Of a DNA stretch of 64,000 nucleotides, positions 33,798 to 42,099 are shown one piece after another. Position numbers and translations under genes: made by a program. Location: positions 5,118-69,117 of the forward strand of contig JAVBOK010000030.1 of NCBI GenBank assembly GCA_031550605.1, in the 5' to 3' direction. Position 1 is the first letter of the stretch. Each line of letters opens with the position of its first letter. The notes below the pieces were generated by a model. It ran no database searches. It saw nothing but the letters and a program-made list of their open reading frames with translations, and had not been told where the DNA came from. Origin of the DNA: FLUQ01 sp031550605. GTDB taxonomy: Bacteria > Desulfobacterota > Desulfovibrionia > Desulfovibrionales > Desulfovibrionaceae.

Positions 33798-34187
33798 GTA
33801 CCCCCAAAACCGGGGCGCCGCCATGGCGGTTGCTCCGGTTTTTGCGCGCAGGGGACAGCACGCTGACGCCGCCCCGGCATCCGCGGCTTCGCGTAGCGGT
33901 GCGCGGCATTTGGGCAAAACCGGATGCCACATGTATTGCATATCTCCAAGGCGATACTTCTTACAAAAAAAATTCTGTATGGCGATAGGAAAAAAATTTT
34001 TGACTATTTACTTTTTTCTTCTGCTGTTTACCTGAGAAGAATGCAGCAAAAACTCTTGCCGGCACCGTGCTTGAATAATACAAGTATACCCTGGTGTAGA
34101 TCGAAATTCCAGCAGTGCTGATGTCTGGCCGAAGTTGTTCTTGCATAAAGCTGTTGCGTAACCGGGAGGTGGAAAAGGAGGAGAAAA
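33798..34187. other. 390-base intergenic region before gltP
   Basis: The region turns AT-rich from about 33920. No gene is supported. A possible -35 TTGACT at 34000-34005 has only a poor -10 near 34025, and a sigma-54-like GGCACC-N4-TTGA at 34061-34074 lacks the essential -12 GC. A strong GGAGGAGAAAA ribosome site ends the region. Confidence 0.4.
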
Positions 34188-35465
34188 ATGGAAACCACCC
34201 AACATGCCGCCACGGCACACGTCAAGTTTCCCCTTTGGGCTCAAATGATTGTCGGGCTCGTTCTCGGGGCAGTCATCGGCTTTGTCTGGCCGGCCCTCGG
34301 CATAAAACTGCAACCCATAGGAACGCTGTTTATCAAGGCCATTAAAATGGTAGTCATGCCCCTGGTCTTTTCCGCCGTCACTCTAGGTATCTGCAAAATG
34401 GGGAGCGACATGAAGCAATTGGGAAAACTGGGCGGAATGGCTTTTTTGTGGTTTTACACGGCCACGGCGATTTCCGTTGTGCTGGGCATAGCCCTCAGCC
34501 TCATCTTCCACCCCGGCGCCGGGGTAAATCTTGCCGTGACATCCGGTCCCGCGTTGCCCACCAATCTGGCCTCCCATATCGACTGGGTCAAATTCTTTCT
34601 GGATCTGGTCCCGGATAATATTGTTTCGGCCATGGCCCAGCAGCAGATCATTCCGACGCTGGTGTTCGCCATTTGTTTCGGGCTCTGCCTGGGCAGCCTC
34701 AAGGAAAAGGCCAAGCCCGTGGTTGATATCCTTGATACCGTCATGACCGCCATGTTCAAGCTGACGCACGGCATCATCAGCATTTCTCCCCTGGCCGTCG
34801 CGGGCATCATGGCCTGGGTTTTTGCTTCCCAGGGCATGAAGGTGCTGCTGGCCATGGCGGAAATCATCGGCCTGATGTACCTTGGGCTGCTTATCATCGC
34901 GCTGTTTTTTCTGGTTCTGGTGAAGGCCCTGGGCGAAGACCCCATACATATCCTGAAGGCGGTGTCGGGCGTGCTGGTTCTGGCCTTCACCACCTGTTCT
35001 TCGGAGGTGACGCTGCCGGTGCAGATGGAAATTCTGCAACGGGAAGGCATTCCCAACAAGATCGTTTCGTTCGTGCTTCCCCTGGGCTACAGTTTCAACA
35101 TGGACGGGGCGGCCTTGTACCAGTCGCTGTGCGTGTGTTTTCTGGCCCAGGCGTACGGCCTGCATCTTGGCGTATCGTCCATTCTGACCATTTTGTTAAC
35201 CACGTTGATAGCCAACAAGGGCACGGCCAACGTTCCCGCCGCGTCGCTGGTGGTGCTGGCGGTTATTATGGGATCCCTGGGCCTGCCGCTGGAAGCCATA
35301 GGCATTCTGGTCGGCGTCGATCGTTTCATGGATATGGGCCGGACCACGATCAACGTGTTCGGCAACACAATCGCCGCCCTGTTGTTGCACAAGGTGGCCG
35401 GCAGGCATCTGGACGACATCGAAGATCAGGGCACGCCCCATGTGTTGACGGAAACGCATATCTAA
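34188..35465 (+). CDS. gltP: Dicarboxylate/amino acid:cation symporter (DAACS family)
   Basis: A 425-residue inner-membrane transporter of the glutamate/C4-dicarboxylate family. Key transport motifs are the helical-hairpin Ser-rich TTCSSEVTLP, NMDGAALYQ in helix 7 and the DMGRTTINVFGNTIAALL segment in helix 8, where the Asp and Arg/Asn bind substrate. It imports glutamate, aspartate or dicarboxylates with H+ or Na+; the exact substrate cannot be fixed. GltP, GltT and DctA are all candidates. A strong GGAGG lies before ATG 34188. Confidence 0.88.
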   Translation: METTQHAATAHVKFPLWAQMIVGLVLGAVIGFVWPALGIKLQPIGTLFIKAIKMVVMPLVFSAVTLGICKMGSDMKQLGKLGGMAFLWFYTATAISVVLGIALSLIFHPGAGVNLAVTSGPALPTNLASHIDWVKFFLDLVPDNIVSAMAQQQIIPTLVFAICFGLCLGSLKEKAKPVVDILDTVMTAMFKLTHGIISISPLAVAGIMAWVFASQGMKVLLAMAEIIGLMYLGLLIIALFFLVLVKALGEDPIHILKAVSGVLVLAFTTCSSEVTLPVQMEILQREGIPNKIVSFVLPLGYSFNMDGAALYQSLCVCFLAQAYGLHLGVSSILTILLTTLIANKGTANVPAASLVVLAVIMGSLGLPLEAIGILVGVDRFMDMGRTTINVFGNTIAALLLHKVAGRHLDDIEDQGTPHVLTETHI

Positions 35466-35474
35466 CGAAGCGTT

Positions 35475-35530
35475 CCGAAAACAAGATTCCGGAAGAGCCA
35501 TACAGTCCTTCCGGAGTCTTGTTTTTCGGA
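35475..35530. terminator. Terminator after gltP
   Basis: CAAGATTCCGGAAG (35482-35495) pairs with CTTCCGGAGTCTTG (35508-35521) with one mismatch; five T follow (35522-35526). The outer CCGAAAA/TTTTTCGG arms make it bidirectional with the convergent cca. Confidence 0.8.
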
Positions 35531-35545
35531 AACCGGGGAGAAAAT

Positions 35546-36679
35546 CTACCGGATTTCCGCCAGGGCCAGGGCGCGCAGTTCGCGCAATCTGGCGGCCGAC
35601 GCGCTGCCCCGGTTACGGTACGCTTCGGGCAGGGCGACGGACAACATGCGTTGCAGGTCGGCGCGGGCCATGCCCGGTATGGAGGAATCGCCGGCGTCCG
35701 CCGCGGCCATGGCGAAAAAGGGTTCGGACAGACGGGCCGCATGCAGGCTGTGCAGCAGATCCACGCGAGTGCCGGGCCGCAGGGCAGGGTAATTCCCTCC
35801 CTTCATGTGCAGCCGGGCGGCGAGCATGCCCGCTTTTTCCCAGCGCGCGGGAAGGCGCAACCGGCGGGCCAGAATCCGGGCGGCGTTTTCGCCGCTTTTT
35901 TCGTGGCCGACATGTCGGGGCAGATCCGCCGGATCGGTAGTGATTTTTCCCAGGTCGTGACACAAAGCCATCCACAGGGCCAGGGTCCTGTCTTCCGGCG
36001 GCAGATCCGCCGCACGGAGCGTTTTTTCCATCACGTCCAGGGTATGGCCGAAGACCGAATCGCCGCCATGAAAAACGGACGGCCCGGCAGGAACGTTGCG
36101 GGCAGCCTCCAGCTCTTGCAGCCAGGGAGAAAGGGCGTCCGCTTCCGCCAGCAGAGAAAAGAACAGGGCGGGACGGTTGCCGGCCAGGGCCTTCATGCAT
36201 TCTCTGCCGACGCGTTCCGCCGCCACGGAACACAGAGCGCCCGTTGCGGCCGCCTCGCGCATCAGTTCCAACGTTTCCGGATGGATGCGGAAATTTGGCA
36301 GAATGGCGGCAAAACGCGCGGCGCGGAACACCCTGGCCGGGTCGTCGCCGAATGCCTCGGTTGCGGCGTGGCGGATGATCCCGGCCCGCAGATCGGCAAA
36401 GGATTGGGGCAGGGCGTGCAGAATCCCGTTTGCATCCAGGGCCAGAGCGTTGACCGTGAAATCGCGCTTCGCCAGATCGCCGGCCAGATCCGCCGCGCGC
36501 AAGGGCGTATGCTCCAGCCCGCCTGCGATGTAGACGGGACAGCCTTTTCCTATCTTGCGCGCTTTGGCGCTTGCCTGTAAAAAATCGCTGACCGCCCCGT
36601 CAAAGGCGATGTCGAATTCACGGGGCCGGATGCCCAGAAGCAGGTCGCGGACAGCGCCGCCCACCAGATAATACCGCAT
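35546..36679 (-). CDS. cca: CCA tRNA nucleotidyltransferase with HD domain
   Basis: A class II nucleotidyltransferase: YYLVGGAVRDLLLG, KRDFTVNALALD and RAARFAAIL in the N-terminal half, then an HD phosphohydrolase domain (FGHTLDVMEKTL and ALCHDLGKITTD). It would add or repair the CCA end of tRNAs. ATG 36679 makes the N-terminus match E. coli Cca residue for residue; the frame is open 17 codons further to 36730, overlapping birA. The first catalytic Asp is replaced: Glu21-Phe-Asp23 instead of D-x-D. A second nucleotidyltransferase (52214) is present, so the pair may split CC and A addition. Confidence 0.85.
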   Translation of the reverse strand: MRYYLVGGAVRDLLLGIRPREFDIAFDGAVSDFLQASAKARKIGKGCPVYIAGGLEHTPLRAADLAGDLAKRDFTVNALALDANGILHALPQSFADLRAGIIRHAATEAFGDDPARVFRAARFAAILPNFRIHPETLELMREAAATGALCSVAAERVGRECMKALAGNRPALFFSLLAEADALSPWLQELEAARNVPAGPSVFHGGDSVFGHTLDVMEKTLRAADLPPEDRTLALWMALCHDLGKITTDPADLPRHVGHEKSGENAARILARRLRLPARWEKAGMLAARLHMKGGNYPALRPGTRVDLLHSLHAARLSEPFFAMAAADAGDSSIPGMARADLQRMLSVALPEAYRNRGSASAARLRELRALALAEIR

Positions 36680-36715
36680 ATCCGGTACATAGCAGATATG
36701 CCGGCCAAGGCAAAG

Positions 36716-37510
36716 ATGACGAATTTTCATGACGGTTTTTTTGAGGTTTCACTTCCGCATGCAACTGTTCCGGCTTTCTGGCTGGAGTCGTGCTCTTCGA
36801 CCTTTGACGCCGCCTGGGAACTGGTCCGCGAAGGACGCCTGCCCGTCTGGGGGGCTGTGCTGGCCGGCGCGCAAAGCGCAGGCAGGGGCCAGGCCCGGCG
36901 GGCCTGGCTGTCCCCACCCGGCAACCTGCACGTGTCGTACGCACTGCCGCCGGAAATCGCCACCCTCGGCGACATGGCATCTCCGGCAGCGGGCTGGCTG
37001 GCGCAGCAGGCCCTTGCCGCCCTGAGCGTTCCGGTCCGTTTGAAGTGGCCCAACGATATCCTGCTGGAAAGCGCGGACGCGCCAGGTAAGGCCGGCGGCA
37101 TTCTGCTGGAGGAAAGGGAAGGCGTCCTGCTGGCCGGGTTGGGTGTGAATCTGCTGCACACGCCGTCCGCCGAAGCTCTACGGCCAGGGCATGCGGTCCC
37201 GGCCGCCTCCCTTGCGGCCTATTCCCTTACGCCCCGTGACCTGTGGCCGGATCTTGCGCGGCGCATGCATGCCGTCTGCGCCGGGCATGTCGCCGGCAGG
37301 ACGCCGGATTATATCCGGCAGCGGGTGGAGAAGGCCCTGGCATGGAAGGGATTGGCCGTGCGGGCGGGGGAGGGGGATGCGGAAATTCGGGGCCTCTTCG
37401 CCGGCATTGACGAAGCGGGAAGGGCGCGCCTGATCGACACCAACGGCGTGGAACAGTTTGCGGATTCCGGCGGCATGCGCAGGGACCCGCACTGCATCCC
37501 CGGCGCGTGA
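36716..37510 (+). CDS. birA: Biotin--[acetyl-CoA-carboxylase] ligase
   Basis: A 264-residue biotin protein ligase without the N-terminal helix-turn-helix, so it is the class I, non-repressor type. Motifs are AGRGQARRAW (residues 55-64, biotinyl-AMP loop), VRLKWPNDILLE and KAGGILLEER, and a C-terminal SH3-like domain. It attaches biotin to carboxyl carrier protein. ATG 36716 has AAGG five bases upstream; an in-frame ATG at 36698 is an alternative. It is divergent from cca with 36 bases between. Confidence 0.88.
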   Translation: MTNFHDGFFEVSLPHATVPAFWLESCSSTFDAAWELVREGRLPVWGAVLAGAQSAGRGQARRAWLSPPGNLHVSYALPPEIATLGDMASPAAGWLAQQALAALSVPVRLKWPNDILLESADAPGKAGGILLEEREGVLLAGLGVNLLHTPSAEALRPGHAVPAASLAAYSLTPRDLWPDLARRMHAVCAGHVAGRTPDYIRQRVEKALAWKGLAVRAGEGDAEIRGLFAGIDEAGRARLIDTNGVEQFADSGGMRRDPHCIPGA

Positions 37511-37536
37511 CGCCGCGCGCCCTGTGGTCCCTGTTT

Positions 37537-38976
37537 TCAGCGGCGTTTTTTCTTGTCGGCGGGCTTTTTCGCTTTGCCGTCCGCCGATTTGGCGGGTTGC
37601 GCCCTGGCCGGTTCGGCCGGCGGCGCGGGCAGCGTGCTCAGGGACGGCGCCTGAATGCCCGCCGCGGTCAGGCGGTCCACAATGTTGTCCCGTATCCAGT
37701 GCCCGTCCAGCCATTCAATAGGCGATACTTCCAGCCCGGACACCAGAATGCCGAAGTGCAGGTGGTCACCCACGGCCATGCCCGTGGTGCCGGTATGGCC
37801 GATGATGTCGCCCCGGTTCACCTTCTGGCCGGCGCTGACCTGATAATCCGTCAGGTGGGAGTACAGGCTCTGCAGCCCCAGGCCGTGATCGATGACCACC
37901 ATGTTGCCGTAAATGCCCAGCTCTCCGGCAAACACAACGTTGCCGGCATTGGCCGCCGGAACGGGGCTCTGGGCCAGGGACGCCAGATCCAGCCCCAGAT
38001 GCGTGGCCTGCACCGGTTGTTTCTGGCCGTTATATACATAGGTGCGGTGGTCGGCGAAACGAGCCCTTGTCGCGCCGTTGGGCAGGGGAACGAAAAAATC
38101 CTGCCAGAGCATGACCGGTCCGGTTTTTTTGCCGATCTGCATCAGCGTTTCGGCATTGGATTTGCGCAATTCGCCGTTGACCTTGTTGAACAGATCAATG
38201 GGGGAGGACGCGCCGGGCAGCATGGATTCAAAATACGGCATCTTGTCCTGCAGCAGCCGCTCGCTGACCGTGACCGTATCCTGTTGGAAATTCTGGTTGA
38301 TGCGATACACCGGCAGGCGGATGGAGGTGGTGTTGCCCGCAAGATCCGTGGCAGAAAGCTCGGGCTGGAACTGCTGCACCGTCATGAAATAGGGAAACGC
38401 GAAAAAGCAGACGAATTCGCCGCCGGGCTGTTTGAAGCCGGGAAAAAACAGATCACCGACCTTGACCCCTGTCCGCTCCGTTTCCTTGGTTACTGTGTAC
38501 ACGACGCAGCCCGTTCCACCCCGGCGCACATACGGCGGCTGTGTTTTCAGGGCCAGCTTGGGCGGGGTGGTGTCCATGCGCATGGAAAAAATTTTCGTTT
38601 CCGTATTTCCCCGGCCGAATCCGGCAAAGGAGGCGTCCGCGGCGGTGACCTCCAGTGTAAACAGACCGTCGCGCAGGCCGGTGTCGGTCAGGGCGAAAGA
38701 AAGTTTCTGTTGCAGCGCCTTGTCGGTGAAAGTTTCCTTGCCCAGCACCTGAACTTGCATGCCCCGGCGTACGGCTACCGAAATATATTGGACCGGCGAC
38801 TTGGCGTCGACCGCGGAAACCGTGAATTTCTGGCCCGGAGAAACCCGTTCCACCTGCGGCGAAAGAGTTATCTGCGGCGGGGTCGTGTCCTGGAACAGCA
38901 GATAGCCTCCGGCACCGATAACCCCGAAAACGACAAGAACAAAAAGCAAAGCCGGCAAACCGGAAGAACGAGCCAT
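37537..38976 (-). CDS. M23/LytM-type peptidase, membrane-anchored
   Basis: A 479-residue protein with an N-terminal membrane anchor (residues 6-27), a long periplasmic region of beta-type repeats, then a LytM domain with zinc-site His326 and Asp330 (THLGLDLAS) and His405-x-His407 (DHLHFG). The active-site motifs are intact, so it may cut peptidoglycan cross-links rather than act only as an activator like NlpD. A Lys/Ala/Pro-rich C-terminus follows. ATG 38976 follows AAGGA; the longer reading from 39039 is unsupported. It converges on birA. Confidence 0.87.
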   Translation of the reverse strand: MARSSGLPALLFVLVVFGVIGAGGYLLFQDTTPPQITLSPQVERVSPGQKFTVSAVDAKSPVQYISVAVRRGMQVQVLGKETFTDKALQQKLSFALTDTGLRDGLFTLEVTAADASFAGFGRGNTETKIFSMRMDTTPPKLALKTQPPYVRRGGTGCVVYTVTKETERTGVKVGDLFFPGFKQPGGEFVCFFAFPYFMTVQQFQPELSATDLAGNTTSIRLPVYRINQNFQQDTVTVSERLLQDKMPYFESMLPGASSPIDLFNKVNGELRKSNAETLMQIGKKTGPVMLWQDFFVPLPNGATRARFADHRTYVYNGQKQPVQATHLGLDLASLAQSPVPAANAGNVVFAGELGIYGNMVVIDHGLGLQSLYSHLTDYQVSAGQKVNRGDIIGHTGTTGMAVGDHLHFGILVSGLEVSPIEWLDGHWIRDNIVDRLTAAGIQAPSLSTLPAPPAEPARAQPAKSADGKAKKPADKKKRR

Positions 38977-39125
38977 GAGATATTCCTTACAACAAGTGCG
39001 TGACCGTTTGTTTTTTGCACAGTTCGGGCCGCAGTTCAAGAGGAGAGTGCCTTGCGGTTGACTTGCCGCCCAAAATCTGGTTTCCAGGCTGCAACGCCGA
39101 ATGATTCGTTCCGGACGGAAAACGC

Positions 39126-39782
39126 ATGTACGATATTTACCAGAAAAGCAGAGACCGGATGGTGCGGGAACAACTTGTCCCTCGCGGCATCAGGGACGAG
39201 GCCGTTCTGGCGGCTATGCGCAGCGTTCCCCGTCATCTGTTCGTCGACGGCGCGTTGCAGGCCAGGGCTTACGAGGATTGCCCCCTGCCGCTTATCGACC
39301 GTAACCAGACCATCTCCCAGCCCTATGTGGTGGCCCTGATGTCGCAGTTGCTGGAAGCGAAACCCGGAATGCGGGTACTGGAAGTGGGCACGGGGTCGGG
39401 ATATCAGGCGGCGGTGCTTGACGCCATGGGCCTTGATGTGCATTCGGTGGAGTGCGTCCGGGAACTGTATTTCCGCGTCAGCAAGCTGTTGATGGATCTG
39501 CGTTGCCGCGGCATCCGGCTGAAGCTGGGTGACGGCACCCTTGGTTGGCCGGAAGCGGGCCCCTTTGACCGTATCATCGTCACGGCCGGCGGCCCGGAAG
39601 TGCCGGCGCCGCTGCTGGAACAACTGGCGGATCCGGGCATTCTGGTCATGCCGGTGGGTTCCGGCAGAGGCAATCAAGTGCTGCGGCGGGTGATCAAAGC
39701 CGGCGGGCCGCCCCGCATTGAAAACACCATCCAGGTGGCCTTCGTCGACCTGGTGGGGCGGCACGGCTGGCGGAAAAACTGA
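39126..39782 (+). CDS. pcm: Protein-L-isoaspartate O-methyltransferase
   Basis: The 218-residue enzyme repairs damaged proteins by methylating L-isoaspartyl residues with SAM. Family features are MVREQLVPRGIRDEAVLAAM, the PLPLIDRNQTISQPYVVALM segment and SAM motif VLEVGTGSGYQAAVL. Length is normal. It starts at 39126 with a weak ribosome site and is followed by mrp in the same direction. Confidence 0.92.
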   Translation: MYDIYQKSRDRMVREQLVPRGIRDEAVLAAMRSVPRHLFVDGALQARAYEDCPLPLIDRNQTISQPYVVALMSQLLEAKPGMRVLEVGTGSGYQAAVLDAMGLDVHSVECVRELYFRVSKLLMDLRCRGIRLKLGDGTLGWPEAGPFDRIIVTAGGPEVPAPLLEQLADPGILVMPVGSGRGNQVLRRVIKAGGPPRIENTIQVAFVDLVGRHGWRKN

Positions 39783-39796
39783 GCATCCTTTTTGCC

Positions 39797-39829
39797 GCCC
39801 GCCTCGCGCTTTTGTGCGAAAAGGCGGGC
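39797..39829 (+). other. Hairpin directly upstream of the mrp ribosome binding site
   Basis: GCCCGCCT (39797-39804) pairs with AGGCGGGC (39822-39829), with an inner CGC/GCG pairing. The AGAGG ribosome site starts at the next base (39830). No T run follows, so it is not a terminator; it may modulate translation of mrp. Confidence 0.35.
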
Positions 39830-39839
39830 AGAGGTTCCT

Positions 39840-40742
39840 ATGCCCGACTGTTCGGCAAAAAATCCATGCGGCGAATCCGCTGCCTGTTCTTCCTGCGCAG
39901 CGCGGTCCCTTCGGCCGCTGGACGCGGCTGTCCGCAACGACAAAACTCTCCAGGACAGGGCCATTGCCGCGGCGCTCCGCCGCATCAGAACCGTGCTTTT
40001 CGTTCTCAGCGGCAAAGGCGGCGTGGGCAAAAGCGCGGTGACGGTCAACCTGGCCGTGGCCCTTGCCAACCGGGGATTCCGTACAGGCATCCTGGATGTG
40101 GACATGCACGGCCCCAGCGTGCCCGGTCTGCTGGGGTTGAAAGAGCACCTGAGCGCCCGCGGCGACGACGATGTGCTTTCGCCTGTGCGGTACCGGGACA
40201 AAGTCAGCGTCGTGTCCATGGATTCGCTGCTGGAAGACCGCGATACGGCCGTCATTTGGCGCGGCCCCAAAAAAACGGCGGCCATACGCCAGTTTCTGGC
40301 CGGTGTGTCCTGGGGCGACCTGGATTTTCTGCTCGTCGATTCGCCGCCGGGCACCGGCGACGAACACCTGGCCGTTCTGCAAACCATTCCCCGCGCGCGT
40401 TGCGTCATGGTCACCACGCCGCAGGAAATTTCCCTGGCCGACGTGCGCAAGGCCTTTCATTTTCTGCGTCGGGTCAAGGCCGAGGTGCTCGGCCTGGTGG
40501 AAAACATGAGCGGCCTTGCCTGTCCGCATTGCGGGGGTACCATCGACCTGTTCCGGTCCGGCGGCGGGGAAGACCTGGCCCGCCGCCAGAATGTGCCTTT
40601 TCTGGGACGCATTCCCATTGATCCGGCCATGGTCGCGGCGGCGGACAAGGGCGTTCCTGTCGCGGACCTGCCGGGCGATTTTCCCGCGAAGTCGGCATTT
40701 GACACTCTGGCTTCCAGCGTGGCATCCGCCGTGGGCCGGTAG
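39840..40742 (+). CDS. mrp: Mrp/ApbC-type iron-sulfur carrier ATPase
   Basis: A 300-residue P-loop NTPase of the Mrp/Nbp35 family with the deviant Walker A GKGGVGKS at residues 58-65, and DVDMHGPS and LVDSPPGTGDEHL. The C-terminal CPHC at 228-231 is the Fe-S bridging site. The N-terminus holds four more cysteines (Cys4, Cys10, Cys16, Cys19), an extra Nbp35-like cluster. It would bind and transfer 4Fe-4S clusters to apoproteins. ATG 39840 was chosen by AGAGG upstream. Confidence 0.9.
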   Translation: MPDCSAKNPCGESAACSSCAARSLRPLDAAVRNDKTLQDRAIAAALRRIRTVLFVLSGKGGVGKSAVTVNLAVALANRGFRTGILDVDMHGPSVPGLLGLKEHLSARGDDDVLSPVRYRDKVSVVSMDSLLEDRDTAVIWRGPKKTAAIRQFLAGVSWGDLDFLLVDSPPGTGDEHLAVLQTIPRARCVMVTTPQEISLADVRKAFHFLRRVKAEVLGLVENMSGLACPHCGGTIDLFRSGGGEDLARRQNVPFLGRIPIDPAMVAAADKGVPVADLPGDFPAKSAFDTLASSVASAVGR

Positions 40743-40787
40743 CGCCCGCGAAACATCGCCATTGTCCGGAGCCGGGACGGCATCAGG

Positions 40788-40837
40788 TGCGGTAACCGTT
40801 TTCTCGGATTGCGGTCTTTTACCGCATGGCGTAGTAT
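40788..40837 (+). promoter_or_regulatory. Promoter of pgsA with an overlapping inverted repeat
   Basis: TTGCGG (40809-40814), a 17-base spacer and TAGTAT (40832-40837) form a plausible sigma-70 promoter 61 bases before pgsA. An 8-base inverted repeat TGCGGTAA (40788-40795)/TTACCGCA (40819-40826) brackets the -35, so it could be an operator or a weak mrp terminator. Confidence 0.45.
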
Positions 40838-40897
40838 GTGAGCGCTATATTCCGATGCCATCGCGTGCGCAGGCGCGACATCATGCAGAGGCAAACC

Positions 40898-41470
40898 ATG
40901 GGTCTTTTGAATCTTCCCAATAAAATAACCCTCAGCCGCATCCTGATGGTTCCGGTGATCGTGACGCTTTTATACTACGAAAGCAGGATCGCCTGCCTGC
41001 TGGCCTGTCTGGGGTTCATTCTCGCCTCCGCGACGGATATCGTCGACGGGCATATCGCCCGCCGTTCGAATATGATCACCAGTTTCGGCAAATTTCTGGA
41101 TCCCCTGGCCGACAAGGTGCTGATCAGTTCCGTATTGATCGTCCTGGTCAAACTGGGCTGGGCCAGCGCCTGGGTGGCCATCATCATCATCTGCCGCGAT
41201 CTGGTCATCACCGGATTGCGCGCCATCGCCGTGGACGAGGGCATGGTCCTTGCCGCCGACACCTTCGGCAAGTGGAAAACCATCATGCAGATGCTGGCCC
41301 TGGTCCCGATAATGCTGCATTACCCCTGGTTCGGATTTGACCCCGACCCGCTGGGGCAGTTTTTACTTTACATCGCCCTTGCGCTCACGGTATTTTCAGG
41401 GGGAAATTATTTGTACGTCTTTTACCGGTTCTGGGCTGCGCGGCAAAGTAAAAAGACCGTCGCCGGCTGA
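40898..41470 (+). CDS. pgsA: CDP-diacylglycerol--glycerol-3-phosphate 3-phosphatidyltransferase
   Basis: PgsA makes phosphatidylglycerol phosphate at the inner membrane. The 190-residue product opens NLPNKITLSRILMVPVIV and carries the CDP-alcohol phosphatidyltransferase motif D-G-x2-A-R-x8-G-x3-D-x3-D (DGHIARRSNMITSFGKFLDP). Four to five membrane helices are visible. ATG 40898 has AGAGG upstream; ATGs at 40838 and 40883 are less likely. Confidence 0.92.
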   Translation: MGLLNLPNKITLSRILMVPVIVTLLYYESRIACLLACLGFILASATDIVDGHIARRSNMITSFGKFLDPLADKVLISSVLIVLVKLGWASAWVAIIIICRDLVITGLRAIAVDEGMVLAADTFGKWKTIMQMLALVPIMLHYPWFGFDPDPLGQFLLYIALALTVFSGGNYLYVFYRFWAARQSKKTVAG

Positions 41471-41498
41471 ACGCGCTGCGGGACCTGGGGAGTGAAGG

Positions 41499-41771
41499 AT
41501 GGATGACGCCCCCCGTTTGCACAACCGGCTGCGCAGCTGCCTGCAAGCGATCCTTGAACTTGAACCCGACCTGAAACGGACCTGCATGGCGGACCCTCTG
41601 CTGGCGGAGTTTTCCACGTTGAGAGATATATACGAAAAAATCGAAACGCTTTTCGTACAGGAAGACGATGTGCGCCGTATAGAGGACGCCGCCGCCCGTT
41701 TTCTGGAAGAATTGCGCGAACCTTTGCGGCAGGGCGCATTCGTGCGCAACCGGCAGAGGCTGTTGCAATAG
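41499..41771 (+). CDS. Hypothetical protein
   Basis: A 90-residue, highly charged, mostly helical protein with no signal peptide or known motif. It is two bases before an FtsB-like gene and in the same direction, so the two are likely translated together. I do not recognise the family. Real gene status rests on position, operon fit and the absence of any competing frame. Confidence 0.6.
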   Translation: MDDAPRLHNRLRSCLQAILELEPDLKRTCMADPLLAEFSTLRDIYEKIETLFVQEDDVRRIEDAAARFLEELREPLRQGAFVRNRQRLLQ

Positions 41772-41772
41772 C

Positions 41773-42099
41773 ATGATCTGGCAGCGTGTTTTTGTGGGCG
41801 TGTCGCTTCTGATCAACGCCGTGCTGGTGTATGGACTGGTCTGGGGCGACCAGGGGCTGATGGCCTATCAGACCATGAAGGAAGAGCACCGGATACTGGA
41901 AGCGCGCGTCAAGGAACTGGATGAAAAGAATCTTGCGCTCAGCCGGGAGATCCGTCTGCTGCAGTCGGATGAAAAATACCAGGAAAAGATGATCCGCAAA
42001 CGGTTCAATTTCGTAAAGGACAACGAAATTCTTTACATCTTTCCCGGTGCCCACGATGCGGCGAAAACAGGAGCCGGTTCGAATGAAGCAAAAAATTGA
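41773..42099 (+). CDS. FtsB/DivIC-like septum protein
   Basis: A 108-residue bitopic protein: one membrane helix (residues 5-24) followed by a coiled coil (MKEEHRILEARVKELDEKNLALSREIR, heptad-like) and the typical KYQEKMIRKRFNFVKDNEILYIF segment, which matches the FtsB/DivIC family. Such proteins form the FtsQLB divisome subcomplex. It overlaps the next gene, the TPR protein, by 17 bases. Confidence 0.7.
   Translation: MIWQRVFVGVSLLINAVLVYGLVWGDQGLMAYQTMKEEHRILEARVKELDEKNLALSREIRLLQSDEKYQEKMIRKRFNFVKDNEILYIFPGAHDAAKTGAGSNEAKN

Noticed and set aside
33757..34035. Small plus-strand open frame after hppA
   Set aside because: It contains the hppA terminator hairpin and has no ribosome site.
34061..34074. 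Sigma-54-like GGCACC-N4-TTGA upstream of gltP
   Set aside because: The essential GC of the -12 element is GA, and no enhancer-like dyads lie upstream.
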